NCBI GenBank assembly: GCA_034437815.1
Contig: DAOTTC010000072.1
Span: 1 to 64,000 of the forward strand
Length of the DNA stretch: 64,000 nucleotides
From: JADMIH01 sp034437815
GTDB lineage: Bacteria > Chloroflexota > Chloroflexia > QHBQ01 > JADMIH01
Direction of reading: 5' to 3'
Position 1 is the stretch's first letter; each line of letters begins with the position of its first letter. Shown piece after piece: positions 27,722-36,192 of the stretch. The notes beneath the pieces are model-generated. The model worked only from the letters and a program-made list of their open reading frames with translations. It was not told where the DNA came from and made no database searches. Made by a program: the position numbers and the translations under genes.

Positions 27722-28678
27722 CTACTTCCTCTGCAACTTGCCGGAAGCGTACTGGCCCGGCACACGGACCTTTTGTGTGAAGGAAGGGTTCATTTTCCTC
27801 ATGCGATAGTCGCCTGCGGTCATGAACACGTGCCGGCACAGGTCGGGATCGCACAGGCGGGAGCGGATGCGCGGATCGAGAGCGTCCAGATCGCAATTGG
27901 ATGTGACCACTGTAGGCAGGCGGTTGTTATACCGGTAGTTGAATATCTGATACAGCTTCTCCACGGCCCACGGGGTGGACTGCTCGGCGCCGAGGTCGTC
28001 AATGATGAGCAAATACACCGAGCGTATCTGCTCGAAGCGTTCGTCGTATGTCACTTCGCTGTTTGGGGCATAAGCGGCACGCAGTTGATGCAACAGGTCG
28101 GGGGCCACAGCGAAATATACCTGCATGTGGTGGTCCTGCACCACGTAGTTGGCTATGGCGGCGGCCAGATGGGTCTTGCCACACCCATAACCGCCCAACA
28201 GCACCAGCCAGCCTTCAGGGTGGGTGGCGAATTCCACGGCAGCGCGATAGGCCTCGGCCACGCCGGGCACCTCGGGGTCGAAGTTGGCGAATATCTTGGT
28301 CTGGAAGGCATCGAGGTTGCTCAGGCGGTACAGCTCTTCTAGGTTGCGCAACTCGGTAGCGTGGGTGCGACACACACATGGGATGAGCTTGCCAAAGCGC
28401 GGGTCGTGCACCGGCACGTCCATGCGCAGCCAGCCCGCGCCTAGACATTGGGGGCACACCTTGCCTGTGCCGTGGCGGGGTTCAGGTGCCTGCTCCGGTT
28501 GTGCTTTGGGCATGGGTGCCGGTGTTGATGTTGGTGTTGGTGTTGGTGTACCCTGTTGCCGCCCGCCCACCGATGGCTTGTCGCTACCGGCCTTCTGGCC
28601 TGAAGAGGAAGGCGTATTTGCCCTTCGTGTATTTGTCGGGATCGAGAGCTCGCTCAGCACGTCTCCTATCCTGTCCAC
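27722..28678 (-). CDS. DnaC/DnaI-like AAA+ helicase loader
   Basis: This 318-residue protein has an N-terminal zinc site (C75, C78, C101, C103: C-P-Q-C and C-V-C) and an AAA+ ATPase domain: Walker A G-G-Y-G-C-G-K-T-H at 162-170, Walker B L-L-I-I-D-D-L-G at 223-230, sensor-1 T-S-N at 259-261, arginine-finger region I-R-S-R. This matches DnaC/DnaI, which load the DnaB replicative helicase. A T-P repeat at 44-54 comes from a hexamer tandem repeat. The GTG start at 28678 is supported by GGAGGG eight bases upstream, giving a 95-base overlap with the DnaD-like gene. Order dnaB, dnaD-like, loader suggests one replication-initiation unit. Confidence 0.88.
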   Translation of the reverse strand: MDRIGDVLSELSIPTNTRRANTPSSSGQKAGSDKPSVGGRQQGTPTPTPTSTPAPMPKAQPEQAPEPRHGTGKVCPQCLGAGWLRMDVPVHDPRFGKLIPCVCRTHATELRNLEELYRLSNLDAFQTKIFANFDPEVPGVAEAYRAAVEFATHPEGWLVLLGGYGCGKTHLAAAIANYVVQDHHMQVYFAVAPDLLHQLRAAYAPNSEVTYDERFEQIRSVYLLIIDDLGAEQSTPWAVEKLYQIFNYRYNNRLPTVVTSNCDLDALDPRIRSRLCDPDLCRHVFMTAGDYRMRKMNPSFTQKVRVPGQYASGKLQRK

Positions 28679-29492
28679 TATGTTTGCCCTCCGCTGCCCA
28701 TCTTTCGAGTATGCGTTCTATGTAGCGCCAACTCCTCTTGTTGTTGGCTACGGCCTCTTCAAAGGCCTGTTCTATCCATTCCAAGGGGTAGCGAGCCTCG
28801 GCATCCTGCAACCGTTCGGCCAGCAGTGGAGTGAGCAGGCCAATGTTCTGCTCGTACAGTGTGTAAATGCTGGGGCGCTCCACCACTACGCGCAGGGATC
28901 TGGATTTCGACCTGTCGCCCGGACCGGTGCCACCGTTGTGCCCTCCATGACCGGCGGCGAGGGGCGTGCGGGTCACGTCGATTTTGCCCCCGGCCACGGC
29001 CTCCAGCCATGCGCGATTGTCTCGGGTGTTGAGCAGGTACCAGCGGGCACTTGCACCCTGTTGGCCGTGCTCCTTGGCGGTGCCCCCCCTGTCCCTGTCC
29101 GATTGGTACGTCGAGCCGACCCCGCCTGCCCGCACATGCACCTCCAACAGAGTACCGCGCGCCACGGCCAGCTCCAATCCTTCGCGGAGTGCTTCCGCGA
29201 ACGGGCGTGGGCCCTTGCACTGGGCTAGTGCCGCCCGCAGGCGCTCGTCCGATTCGAGTTCTTCAAGGCTAACCATGCGCGGGTAAGGCCTGTCCGCGCC
29301 GGCCTCGCCGCCTGTGCTTGTGTTTGCCGGGTTTGCGGCCCCGCTCGCGCCTCTGGCCAGCCGCCACAGCATGAAGAGTGTGACTTTCATCTCCAACATA
29401 GAGTTGACGGCGGGCAGCAGGTCTTCGAAGAACCCCTCCGGCACGCGGACGGTCTTGTGCCTGTCTGACGAAAATCCCACGAACGGTTTCAT
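28584..29492 (-). CDS. DnaD-like replication protein
   Basis: This 302-residue protein has a C-terminal DnaD/DnaB-II-type helical domain (about residues 205-275): S-I-Y-T-L-Y-E-Q-N-I-G-L-L-T-P-L-L, then W-I-E-Q-A-F-E-E-A-V-A-N-N and R-S-W-R-Y-I-E-R-I-L-E-R-W. In Firmicutes DnaD binds ssDNA and works with DnaI to load DnaB. The N-terminal part (about 15-130) may be the DnaD-type winged helix, with a Gly/Ser-rich linker between (about 145-190). It overlaps the loader gene by 95 bases. Its start at 29492 follows a leader ORF whose stop overlaps it (ATGA). Confidence 0.82.
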   Translation of the reverse strand: MKPFVGFSSDRHKTVRVPEGFFEDLLPAVNSMLEMKVTLFMLWRLARGASGAANPANTSTGGEAGADRPYPRMVSLEELESDERLRAALAQCKGPRPFAEALREGLELAVARGTLLEVHVRAGGVGSTYQSDRDRGGTAKEHGQQGASARWYLLNTRDNRAWLEAVAGGKIDVTRTPLAAGHGGHNGGTGPGDRSKSRSLRVVVERPSIYTLYEQNIGLLTPLLAERLQDAEARYPLEWIEQAFEEAVANNKRSWRYIERILERWAAEGKHSGQDRRRAERALDPDKYTKGKYAFLFRPEGR

Positions 29493-29572
29493 AACCTCGG
29501 TCTCATACTCATGCTCATACTCATACTCATGCTCATGCCCATACCTGTCTCAAATCTCTTGGGAAAAGCCAT
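29489..29572 (-). CDS. Possible 27-codon leader peptide of ATGAGY repeats, overlapping the DnaD-like start
   Basis: A minus-strand ORF from ATG at 29572 encodes M-A-F-P-K-R-F-E-T-G, then alternating M-G/M-S units and M-R-P-R-L. The TGA stop at 29491-29489 overlaps the DnaD-like start codon as ATGA. The alternating M-S segment is made by a hexamer array (29503-29544, read as GTATGA or GCATGA), so each unit contains an in-frame ATG. This could couple translation of the DnaD-like gene to the leader; equally, it may be a chance product of the repeat. No strong Shine-Dalgarno precedes the first ATG. Confidence 0.35.
   Translation of the reverse strand: MAFPKRFETGMGMSMSMSMSMSMRPRL
29503..29544. 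repeat. Hexamer array before the DnaD-like gene
   Basis: Seven hexamers of the form TCATAC, TCATGC or CCATAC follow each other. On the minus strand each contains ATG, so six-base changes in copy number keep the leader frame. The Shine-Dalgarno-like CGAGG lies between the array and the DnaD-like ATG. Confidence 0.9.
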
Positions 29573-29589
29573 CTTATTTGGAATCGGCG

Positions 29590-30957
29590 TCATGAGGGTT
29601 CTTGTCTGTACACTTCCAGATCAGCGAATTTGGTGGTGCGGTTGAAGAAGCGCAATGGTATCGTGGCGAGCGGCCCGTTGCGGTGCTTGGCTATGTGCAG
29701 TTCGGCAATACCCTTTTTCTCGGTCTCCGGGTTGTACATCTCTTCGCGGTGGATGAACATGACGATGTCCGCGTCCTGCTCCAGACTGCCCGACTCGCGC
29801 AGGTCGGAGAGGATGGGCACATGGTTGGTGCGGCTCTCCACTGCCCTTGAGAGTTGGGCGCAGGCCAGCACTGGCACGTTCAGCTCGCGTGCCAGCATCT
29901 TAAGGCCCCGGCTTATCTCCGACACCTCTTGCACGCGGTTGACGTCTCGCCGGGGCGTGCCCTGCATGAGCTGCAAGTAATCAATGATGAGCAGGTCCAC
30001 CCCCGTCTCGGCTTGCAGGCGGCGGGACTTAGAGCGCACCTCGTGTATAGACAAGCCAGCGCTGTCGTCTATGAAGATGGGCATCTGCGCCAGCCGGCCT
30101 ATGGCATCGGACACCAGATGCCATTCGTCGTCGGTCAGGTAGCCGAGGCGCAACGACTGGCTGTCCACGCCGGTCTCCACGGCCAGCAGGCGTTGCACCA
30201 GTTGCTCGCGGCTCATCTCCAGCGAAAAGATCCCCACCTTGCGCCCCCGTAGCGCGGCGTTATGGGCGATGCCCAGTGCCAGCGAGGTTTTGCCCACGCC
30301 GGGCCGCGCCGCGAGGATGATGAGGTCGCTGCGTTGCAGGCCGCCCGTGGCCTCGTCCAGATCGTGGTAGCCGGTGGGCACGCCCACCACCGTGCCCGGA
30401 CTGTGCTGGATGGCCTCGATGCGGTCGTAGTACTCGTTGAGCACCTGTTCGATCGAGGCGAAGTCGGTGTTGATGGTGCGCTGGGATACGTTGAACAATA
30501 TCTGCTCAGCTTTGTCCAGCACCTGATCCACTTCGCTCTCTTCGGTGTAGCCGAGGGCTGCGATCTCACCTCCCGCCGATATGAGACGCCGCAGGATGGC
30601 GGTGCGCTCCACGATATGAGCGTAATATTCGATGTGCACGGCGGTGGGCGTGCGGTTGATCAGGCCGATCAGGTAGCTATAACCACCCACTTTGTCGAGC
30701 CTGCCTGTGCGCTCCAGTTCGGCGGCCAGCGTCACGGGGTCGGGCGGCTCGCGCCGTGCGTACAGGTCGAGCACCGCCTGATACACCCACCCGTGCACCT
30801 CACGGTAAAAGTCTTCGGGCCGCAGGAAGGGCGCGACCTTGATGATGGCATCCCTGTCTAGCAGAAGGGAGCCTAGCACTGCTTCCTCGGCGGCAAGGTC
30901 ATAGGGTACAGGGCGCTCGACGCCTACGCCTGTAACATCGGTCGGTGCGATTGCCAT
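29590..30957 (-). CDS. dnaB: Replicative DNA helicase DnaB
   Basis: This 455-residue hexameric 5'-3' helicase unwinds the replication fork. The N-terminal helical domain (D-L-A-A-E-E-A-V-L-G-S-L-L-L near 20) is followed by a linker and a RecA-like motor domain: P-T-G-Y-H-D-L-D, Walker A A-R-P-G-V-G-K-T-S at 217-225, F-S-L-E-M-S, Walker B L-I-I-D-Y-L-Q-L-M, and the C-terminal D-L-R-E-S-G-S-L-E-Q-D-A-D. No intein is present. GAGGT precedes ATG by nine bases. It is the first gene of the dnaB, DnaD-like, DnaC/DnaI-like unit and is divergent from pdxS. Confidence 0.97.
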   Translation of the reverse strand: MAIAPTDVTGVGVERPVPYDLAAEEAVLGSLLLDRDAIIKVAPFLRPEDFYREVHGWVYQAVLDLYARREPPDPVTLAAELERTGRLDKVGGYSYLIGLINRTPTAVHIEYYAHIVERTAILRRLISAGGEIAALGYTEESEVDQVLDKAEQILFNVSQRTINTDFASIEQVLNEYYDRIEAIQHSPGTVVGVPTGYHDLDEATGGLQRSDLIILAARPGVGKTSLALGIAHNAALRGRKVGIFSLEMSREQLVQRLLAVETGVDSQSLRLGYLTDDEWHLVSDAIGRLAQMPIFIDDSAGLSIHEVRSKSRRLQAETGVDLLIIDYLQLMQGTPRRDVNRVQEVSEISRGLKMLARELNVPVLACAQLSRAVESRTNHVPILSDLRESGSLEQDADIVMFIHREEMYNPETEKKGIAELHIAKHRNGPLATIPLRFFNRTTKFADLEVYRQEPS

Positions 30958-31188
30958 GTGTCGGTTACCTCAATTTGTGAGACTCCCCAACGGCAGTCCA
31001 TATCGCCTTATAGCTTATAGAGCGTTTGCCCGTGTTCAAGCTGTGTCCTGCCCCAGCTTTCAGTGTGTTCCGGTGCGTCCCGGTGCAGCAGTGTGGTGTG
31101 GACCTGAGCCTGAAGTCTGTTAGTCTATTCTATTACCCCTCATATTCCAGTATGAGGTTCTCCACAGATATGTGCAAATCCCCTGCAA

Positions 31189-31248
31189 ATTCCCCCTTTA
31201 ATCAACCCCTTCTCCCACGAGGGAGTTGATTAAAGGGAAAGGGGAATA
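31189..31248. repeat. Long palindrome in the dnaB-pdxS divergent region
   Basis: The stem TTTAATCAAC / GTTGATTAAA is flanked by ATTCCCC / GGGGAAT and enclosed by ACCCCTTCTCCCACGAGGGA. It is a relative of the palindromes at 10224 and 17552. The rest of 30958-31399 contains no convincing gene; an ORF at 31026-31229 lacks coding character. Confidence 0.7.
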
Positions 31249-31277
31249 CGTGGGCGACCACCGGGCTTTTCGTATCC

Positions 31278-31306
31278 TTGCTATCTCGCCCTGTAAGGGG
31301 TACAAT
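31278..31306 (+). promoter_or_regulatory. Promoter of pdxS-pdxT
   Basis: TTGCTA (31278-31283) and TACAAT (31301-31306) have a 17-base spacing. It lies about 95 bases upstream of the pdxS ATG; TCGGAGGTTTCC before the ATG contains the Shine-Dalgarno. Confidence 0.65.
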
Positions 31307-31399
31307 TAGGTATACTGGTGCAACAGTGCTGCGGGGCCGGCATGCTGTTGGCCCAATGGCCCTACAGGCTCCGCCGATATTCGGAGGTTTCCTTAAGTT

Positions 31400-32281
31400 A
31401 TGGAGAAATCCACTTTCACGACCAAGAAAGGCCTTGCGCAGATGCTCAAGGGTGGGGTGATCATGGACGTGGTGACGCCGGAGCAGGCGCGCATCGCAGA
31501 GGACGCCGGGGCTGTGGCGGTAATGGCCCTCGAGAAGGTGCCCGCCGATATCCGCGCCGCAGGAGGCGTGGCCCGCATGGCCGACCCCGAGAACATCATC
31601 CGCATCATGGATGCGGTCACCATCCCGGTGATGGCTAAGTGCCGCATCGGCCATTTCATGGAAGCGCGCATTCTAGAGGCGATCGGCGTGGACTACATTG
31701 ATGAGAGCGAGGTGCTCACCCCCGCCGACGAGCGCTTCCACATCAACAAGCACGAGTTCAAGGTACCCTTCGTGTGCGGTTGCCGCGACTTGGGCGAAGC
31801 CCTGCGTCGCATCGGTGAGGGTGCGGCCATGATCCGCACCAAAGGCGAAGCGGGCACCGGCAACGTGGTGGAGGCGGTGCGCCATATGCGCGCCGTGCAA
31901 GATGGCATCCGCCGCCTGCAAAGCCTGCCCCGTGAAGAGTTGATGACCGAGGCCAAAGAGCTGGGTGCACCCTATGAACTGGTAGTGTGGGTGGCCGAAA
32001 ACGGCAAGCTGCCCGTGGTGAACTTCGCGGCGGGCGGGGTGGCAACCCCCGCGGATGCCGCCCTGATGATGGCGTTGGGCGCGGACGGCGTGTTCGTAGG
32101 CTCAGGCATATTCAAGTCGGGCGATCCAGAGCGGCGGGCCAGAGCCATCGTGCAGGCCGTCACCCACTGGCAGGACCCGCAGATTCTGGCCGAGGTCAGC
32201 CGCAATCTGGGCGAGCCCATGGTGGGCATCAATGTCACCACCCTTCGCGAAGAGGAATTGCTGTCGGTGCGTGGTTGGTGA
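31400..32281 (+). CDS. pdxS: Pyridoxal 5'-phosphate synthase lyase subunit PdxS
   Basis: This 293-residue TIM-barrel enzyme makes PLP from ribose 5-phosphate, glyceraldehyde 3-phosphate and ammonia supplied by PdxT. Length and sequence match the family: G-V-I-M-D-V-V-T-P-E-Q-A near the N-terminus, M-A-L-E-K-V-P-A-D-I-R, the active-site K in V-M-A-K-C-R-I-G-H-F, the R-T-K-G-E-A-G-T-G-N-V-V-E-A second lysine site, and F-V-G-S-G-I-F-K-S. A GGAGG lies upstream. The stop is followed directly by the Shine-Dalgarno of pdxT. Confidence 0.97.
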   Translation: MEKSTFTTKKGLAQMLKGGVIMDVVTPEQARIAEDAGAVAVMALEKVPADIRAAGGVARMADPENIIRIMDAVTIPVMAKCRIGHFMEARILEAIGVDYIDESEVLTPADERFHINKHEFKVPFVCGCRDLGEALRRIGEGAAMIRTKGEAGTGNVVEAVRHMRAVQDGIRRLQSLPREELMTEAKELGAPYELVVWVAENGKLPVVNFAAGGVATPADAALMMALGADGVFVGSGIFKSGDPERRARAIVQAVTHWQDPQILAEVSRNLGEPMVGINVTTLREEELLSVRGW

Positions 32282-32286
32282 GGAAG

Positions 32287-32910
32287 ATGAAGATCGGCGT
32301 GTTGGCCCTGCAAGGGGCTTTCAAGGAGCATATAGAAGCCCTGCGAAAACTGGGCGTGGAGGCCGTGGAGGTGCGCCTGCCTGAGCAGTTGGAGGGGTTG
32401 GACGGGCTTATCATCCCCGGCGGGGAGAGCACGGCCATAGGGCGGCTGGCGAGGAAGTACGGCCTTGATGAGGCCATCCGGCGCTTCGCCCTTGAGCGTA
32501 AGCCCGTGTACGGCACCTGCGCGGGCATGATACTGCTATCGGCAGACGTGGGCCGCGACCAGCCACTGCTCGGTTTGATGAACGTCAGCGTGCAACGCAA
32601 TGCCTTCGGCCGCCAACTCGACAGCTTCGAGACCCGGTTGGACATACCCGCTCTGGGCGACCAACCCTTCCCGGGGGTGTTCATCCGCGCCCCCAAGATA
32701 GAGCGCTTGGGTGAAGACGTGGAAGTGCTGGCGAGGTTGCCCGACGGCTCTCCGGTGGCGGCCCGTCAGCGCAACTTGCTGGTTACCGCTTTTCACCCCG
32801 AACTGACCGACGATCTGCGCTTCCACAGATACTTTCTGGCGATGGTAGAAGAGTATCGCAACCAGAGCTTGTCCGCGAGCATGGAACGTGGGTCGGTAGT
32901 TGGCGCTTAG
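32287..32910 (+). CDS. pdxT: Pyridoxal 5'-phosphate synthase glutaminase subunit PdxT
   Basis: This 207-residue glutamine amidotransferase releases ammonia for PdxS. It shows G-V-L-A-L-Q-G-A-F-K-E-H, P-G-G-E-S-T-A-I-G, the nucleophile in Y-G-T-C-A-G-M-I-L-L, and the catalytic H and E in T-A-F-H-P-E-L. The ATG at 32287 is chosen over upstream frame extensions because GAGGAAG precedes it and the conserved M-K-I-G-V starts there. It is five bases after pdxS, so co-transcribed. Confidence 0.96.
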   Translation: MKIGVLALQGAFKEHIEALRKLGVEAVEVRLPEQLEGLDGLIIPGGESTAIGRLARKYGLDEAIRRFALERKPVYGTCAGMILLSADVGRDQPLLGLMNVSVQRNAFGRQLDSFETRLDIPALGDQPFPGVFIRAPKIERLGEDVEVLARLPDGSPVAARQRNLLVTAFHPELTDDLRFHRYFLAMVEEYRNQSLSASMERGSVVGA

Positions 32911-32971
32911 AACCGTCAGTCGAGCGGTCGGGCGAAGCAGGTCGCCGGTCGCTCAATTCCGCATAAAATAT

Positions 32972-33997
32972 ATGGCAAGCATGCGCCACGCTAACCTACT
33001 CGACCTGTTGAGCATAGCCACAACACGCAAGCGGCAGCGAGTGTTACGCCTGAACCCGCCGTACACACTGGTGCAACCGAACGCCCTGATACGCGATCTG
33101 GTTCGCTCGCAGATACCTTTTAGGCCCCAATCCAGCTTTGTATATGTATGCGTGGAGCGAGGCGGTGTGCTGGGCTACGTGCAGGCGCGGTGCCGGTGGC
33201 GCAGGCGAGATGCGTGGGCCATCACCACCGTGGCGGTGATGGATAAAGCCCCGGCACGGGTGTGGGAAGAGTTGATAGAGGCTACCTGCCGGGCGGCCGG
33301 CGAGGCGGGGGTGACCCGCGTGTTCGTCAAGGTGCCTCACGACGAGCCGAGGCTGGCGTTGTTTCATCGTCTGGGCTTCACCAGATATGCCAACGAGACT
33401 ATCTGGGGCAACCTGTATTTCTCATCGAGCGGCCCGTCGGACGAGCCACCCCGGGGCCCGCTCCGCCGCCAGCGCAATCAGCACGCATGGGACTTGATGC
33501 GCCTGTACGCCGCCGTGACCCCACCGGTGGTGCAACACGCCGAAGACCTCACCACGCGCCAGTGGCAAGCGGACCACATCCCCACGCTGTGGTTTCTGTC
33601 GGACGGTCTGCTCGAAAACTCCTATGTGTGGCCTGATGAGAGCGGCCAGAATCAAGGGCTGGGCGGCTACATACGCTTGCTCACCGGCCCCGCCGGGCAC
33701 TGGATACACATGCTGTTTCGAAGCGACCCAGCCAACCGAGCCATCTGCCCATCAGCGATAGATTATGTGTTGTGGAAAGCCGCGCGCGTTGGTAGCAGAC
33801 CTGTATATTGTGGCGTCAGGGAATATCAGGTGGAGATAGGCGGGTTGCTGGAGGAAAGGGGTTTCCACCCGTTGAGCGAACAAGCACTGCTCGTCAAATA
33901 TCTGGCAGAACCGCTGAAAGAGCGCCAGCCCGCCCTTGTTCGCCTGCTGGTGCCCGAAGGCGGCGACATGGCCGCAGGCAGACTTCCGCGCTATTGA
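32972..33997 (+). CDS. GNAT-type acetyltransferase-like protein, possibly two-domain
   Basis: This 341-residue protein resembles GCN5-related acetyltransferases. One module (about residues 25-125) has V-L-G-Y-V-Q-A-R-C-R-W, A-I-T-T-V-A-V and L-F-H-R-L-G-F-T-R-Y, the last a typical C-terminal GNAT segment (F-x-x-x-G-F). A second less clear half (about 150-290) includes W-F-L-S-D and a E-E-R-G-F-H-P-L-S-E-Q-A segment, another G-F turn. Substrate unknown. The start is uncertain; ATGs at 32972 and 32981 are both possible, with no strong Shine-Dalgarno. It is 61 bases after pdxT and may belong to that unit. Confidence 0.65.
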   Translation: MASMRHANLLDLLSIATTRKRQRVLRLNPPYTLVQPNALIRDLVRSQIPFRPQSSFVYVCVERGGVLGYVQARCRWRRRDAWAITTVAVMDKAPARVWEELIEATCRAAGEAGVTRVFVKVPHDEPRLALFHRLGFTRYANETIWGNLYFSSSGPSDEPPRGPLRRQRNQHAWDLMRLYAAVTPPVVQHAEDLTTRQWQADHIPTLWFLSDGLLENSYVWPDESGQNQGLGGYIRLLTGPAGHWIHMLFRSDPANRAICPSAIDYVLWKAARVGSRPVYCGVREYQVEIGGLLEERGFHPLSEQALLVKYLAEPLKERQPALVRLLVPEGGDMAAGRLPRY

Positions 33998-34042
33998 TGC
34001 CGTTGGTGCCGTGGGGTGAGCTGGCACCGAGTTTGCAAGATA

Positions 34043-34072
34043 AAAGGCAAAGGCAAAGGCAAAGACAAAGGT
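34043..34072. repeat. Hexamer tandem repeat (AAAGGC)n
   Basis: Three AAAGGC units followed by AAAGAC and AAAGGT lie between the GNAT-like and Ycf45-like genes. A possible GTG start and Shine-Dalgarno for the next gene lie downstream at 34100-34125. Confidence 0.9.
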
Positions 34073-34161
34073 TTCAACTTCCGGCTTGCAAGAGGCCGGG
34101 ACCATGTAAAGGGGTGATATTAGCAGTGGTACACACCCGAAGGGACACAGAGCATACAGAT

Positions 34162-36075
34162 ATGACAGCAGAATATAAAGATAGAGCGCCCGTGCATGCG
34201 CCCGCGCAGGCCGGTGCGGAAGCGGGCACTCATACGGACAACCCGAATGAGGTGGTGCGCGAAGGCGGCGAGCACGTGCTCACCGACGATCTGGACGCCT
34301 TGCTGGCGGCCCTGCCCCCCCACATCGTCAAGCCCCTCAGAGCCTTCAACGACCGCAATAATCTGCTGGAGGTGGTGATGGATCTGGGGCGTAAGCCCGA
34401 AGCCCGTTACCGTGACGGCGAGCGCATCCTCAGCGAGGACGAGGTGACCAAGGCCGAAATTGACTACGTGATAAGCCGCATAGGCGAGTTTGGCGGGGAT
34501 AACCGCGCGGGCATCGAGCGCACACTGCACCGTATCTCCTGCATCCGCAACCGCAGAGGCGAGGTGGTGGGGCTGACCTGCCGCATCGGGCGTGCGGTGT
34601 TCGGCACCATCAACATCATCAAAGATCTGGTGGAGACGGGCAAGAGCATATTGCTCGTTGGCCCGCCGGGCGTGGGCAAAACCACGCTGTTGCGCGAGTG
34701 CGCCAGAGTGCTGGCCGATGAGTTGGGCAAGCGTGTGGTGGTTGTAGACACGTCTAATGAGATAGCGGGCGATGGTGATATCCCCCACCCGTCCATCGGG
34801 CGTGCACGCCGCATGCAGGTGCCGGTGCCTGAGCGCCAGCACGCAGTGATGATTGAGGCTGTGGAAAATCACATGCCCGAAGTGATTATCATTGACGAGA
34901 TAGGCACCGAACTGGAGGCGGCGGCCGCTCGCACCATCGCTGAACGCGGCGTACAGTTGGTTGGCACCGCGCACGGCACCAGCCTCGAAAACCTGATGCT
35001 CAACCCCACCTTGTCCGACCTGCTGGGCGGCATCCAGACGGTGACGCTGAGCGACGAAGAGGCGAGGCGGCGCGGCACCCAGAAGTCGGTGCTGGAGCGC
35101 AAGGCTCCCCCCACCTTCGACATCGTCGTGGAGATACTGGACCGCGAGCGGGTGGCCGTGCACCGAGACGTAGCCGAGGTGGTAGACTCGCTGTTGCGTG
35201 GCGAGATAATACCCCCTGAGATCAGGACTCGCCGTGCCGACGGCAGTATCCATGCCGAGATCGCGCATATCGGGCGTGTCAGGCGTGGGCGCGAGGGTAG
35301 CCCGCCCACCAGAAGGGATGGGCGCAGGGGCTACTTCGAAGCCGCCGTGGGCGGGTTGCCGAGCGCTCCCAGACGGCAGATGCCCTCTCTTCGCCCCGAG
35401 CGAATGTCCGGCACTGCACTGCACGGCCAGTACCGGGCTGAGTGGCCACGCCCTTTTGAGCGAGGGCGGCAGGAAGAAGGCGAGGTGAGGCCGACGCATG
35501 GCCACATGTACGAGGAGCACACCCCCACACCCGGTGAGGCCACCGGCTTACAGGAGCGCGACGAAACTGTAGCCGGCACGAGAGCCATGGGCGTGGCCGC
35601 GCGGGCCACAACCAGCAGGCCGCTGCGCGTCTACCCGTTTGGCGTGAACCGCGACAGGCTGGAGGATGCGATCAAACATTTGCGTGTGCCAGTAAGCATC
35701 GTGCGCAACATGGACGACGCCGATATCGTTATGACGCTCAAGAACTACTACCGCAAAAGCCCGCAGGCGCTGAGGGAAGCCGAAGACCGCCACTTGCCCG
35801 TATACGTGCTCAAGAGCAACACGCTGGCACAGGTGGAATCGGCTCTCGCCGGCATGTTTGATGTAAGCACCCCACCCGACCCGGTGACCGCCGCCCTCGA
35901 AGAGACCGAAGACGCGATCCACGAGGTGATGGAGACCGCGCGCCCTGTGGACCTTTCGCCGCAGGCTTCGCATATACGCAAGCTCCAGCACCAGATGGCC
36001 GAGCGCTACAACCTTGGCTCGGTCAGCCGTGGCAAAGAGCCGTTCAGACGGGTGAGGATTTTCAGGCAGGACTAG
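34162..36075 (+). CDS. Ycf45-like R3H-domain AAA ATPase
   Basis: This 637-residue protein resembles cyanobacterial/plastid Ycf45 and the SpoIIIAA-type ATPases. It has a helical N-terminal region, a P-loop ATPase core with Walker A G-P-P-G-V-G-K-T-T at 167-175 and Walker B V-I-I-I-D-E-I-G at 241-248, then V-G-T-A-H-G-T. A long low-complexity linker (about 385-480) leads to a C-terminal region (R-V-Y-P-F-G-V-N, then I-R-K-L-Q-H-Q-M-A-E-R-Y-N-L and R-R-V-R-I-F) typical of R3H-type nucleic-acid binding in this family. Its role is not established. The ATG at 34162 is used; an alternative GTG near 34122 with a GGGG Shine-Dalgarno would add 13 codons. The TAG stop lies at the start of a family B repeat. 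Confidence 0.82.
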   Translation: MTAEYKDRAPVHAPAQAGAEAGTHTDNPNEVVREGGEHVLTDDLDALLAALPPHIVKPLRAFNDRNNLLEVVMDLGRKPEARYRDGERILSEDEVTKAEIDYVISRIGEFGGDNRAGIERTLHRISCIRNRRGEVVGLTCRIGRAVFGTINIIKDLVETGKSILLVGPPGVGKTTLLRECARVLADELGKRVVVVDTSNEIAGDGDIPHPSIGRARRMQVPVPERQHAVMIEAVENHMPEVIIIDEIGTELEAAAARTIAERGVQLVGTAHGTSLENLMLNPTLSDLLGGIQTVTLSDEEARRRGTQKSVLERKAPPTFDIVVEILDRERVAVHRDVAEVVDSLLRGEIIPPEIRTRRADGSIHAEIAHIGRVRRGREGSPPTRRDGRRGYFEAAVGGLPSAPRRQMPSLRPERMSGTALHGQYRAEWPRPFERGRQEEGEVRPTHGHMYEEHTPTPGEATGLQERDETVAGTRAMGVAARATTSRPLRVYPFGVNRDRLEDAIKHLRVPVSIVRNMDDADIVMTLKNYYRKSPQALREAEDRHLPVYVLKSNTLAQVESALAGMFDVSTPPDPVTAALEETEDAIHEVMETARPVDLSPQASHIRKLQHQMAERYNLGSVSRGKEPFRRVRIFRQD

Positions 36076-36140
36076 TGCTGCTTCATGGCACTTTGTGTGC
36101 GATACAAGCAGCACTTGGGGAGGGCACAGCTCTTTGCCAA
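36072..36140. repeat. Family B element, left end
   Basis: CTAGTGCTGCTTCATGGCAC followed by TTTGTGTGCGATAC, then the core GGGGAGGGCACAGCTC. The repeat starts within the last codons of the Ycf45-like gene: its CTAG supplies the TAG stop (36073-36075). The right end is not recognised. Confidence 0.75.
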
Positions 36141-36192
36141 CATAACACCTTGACATCTTGCATGGATATGCACCGGGCAGACAGCAGGCGGC

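Noticed and set aside
31026..31229. 67-codon ORF upstream of pdxS
   Set aside because: It contains no recognisable domain and spans the palindrome and promoter area; no Shine-Dalgarno was found.
34120..35520. Open frame of 466 codons opposite the Ycf45-like gene
   Set aside because: Antisense to a conserved P-loop ATPase and rich in H, Q and L, so treated as a shadow.
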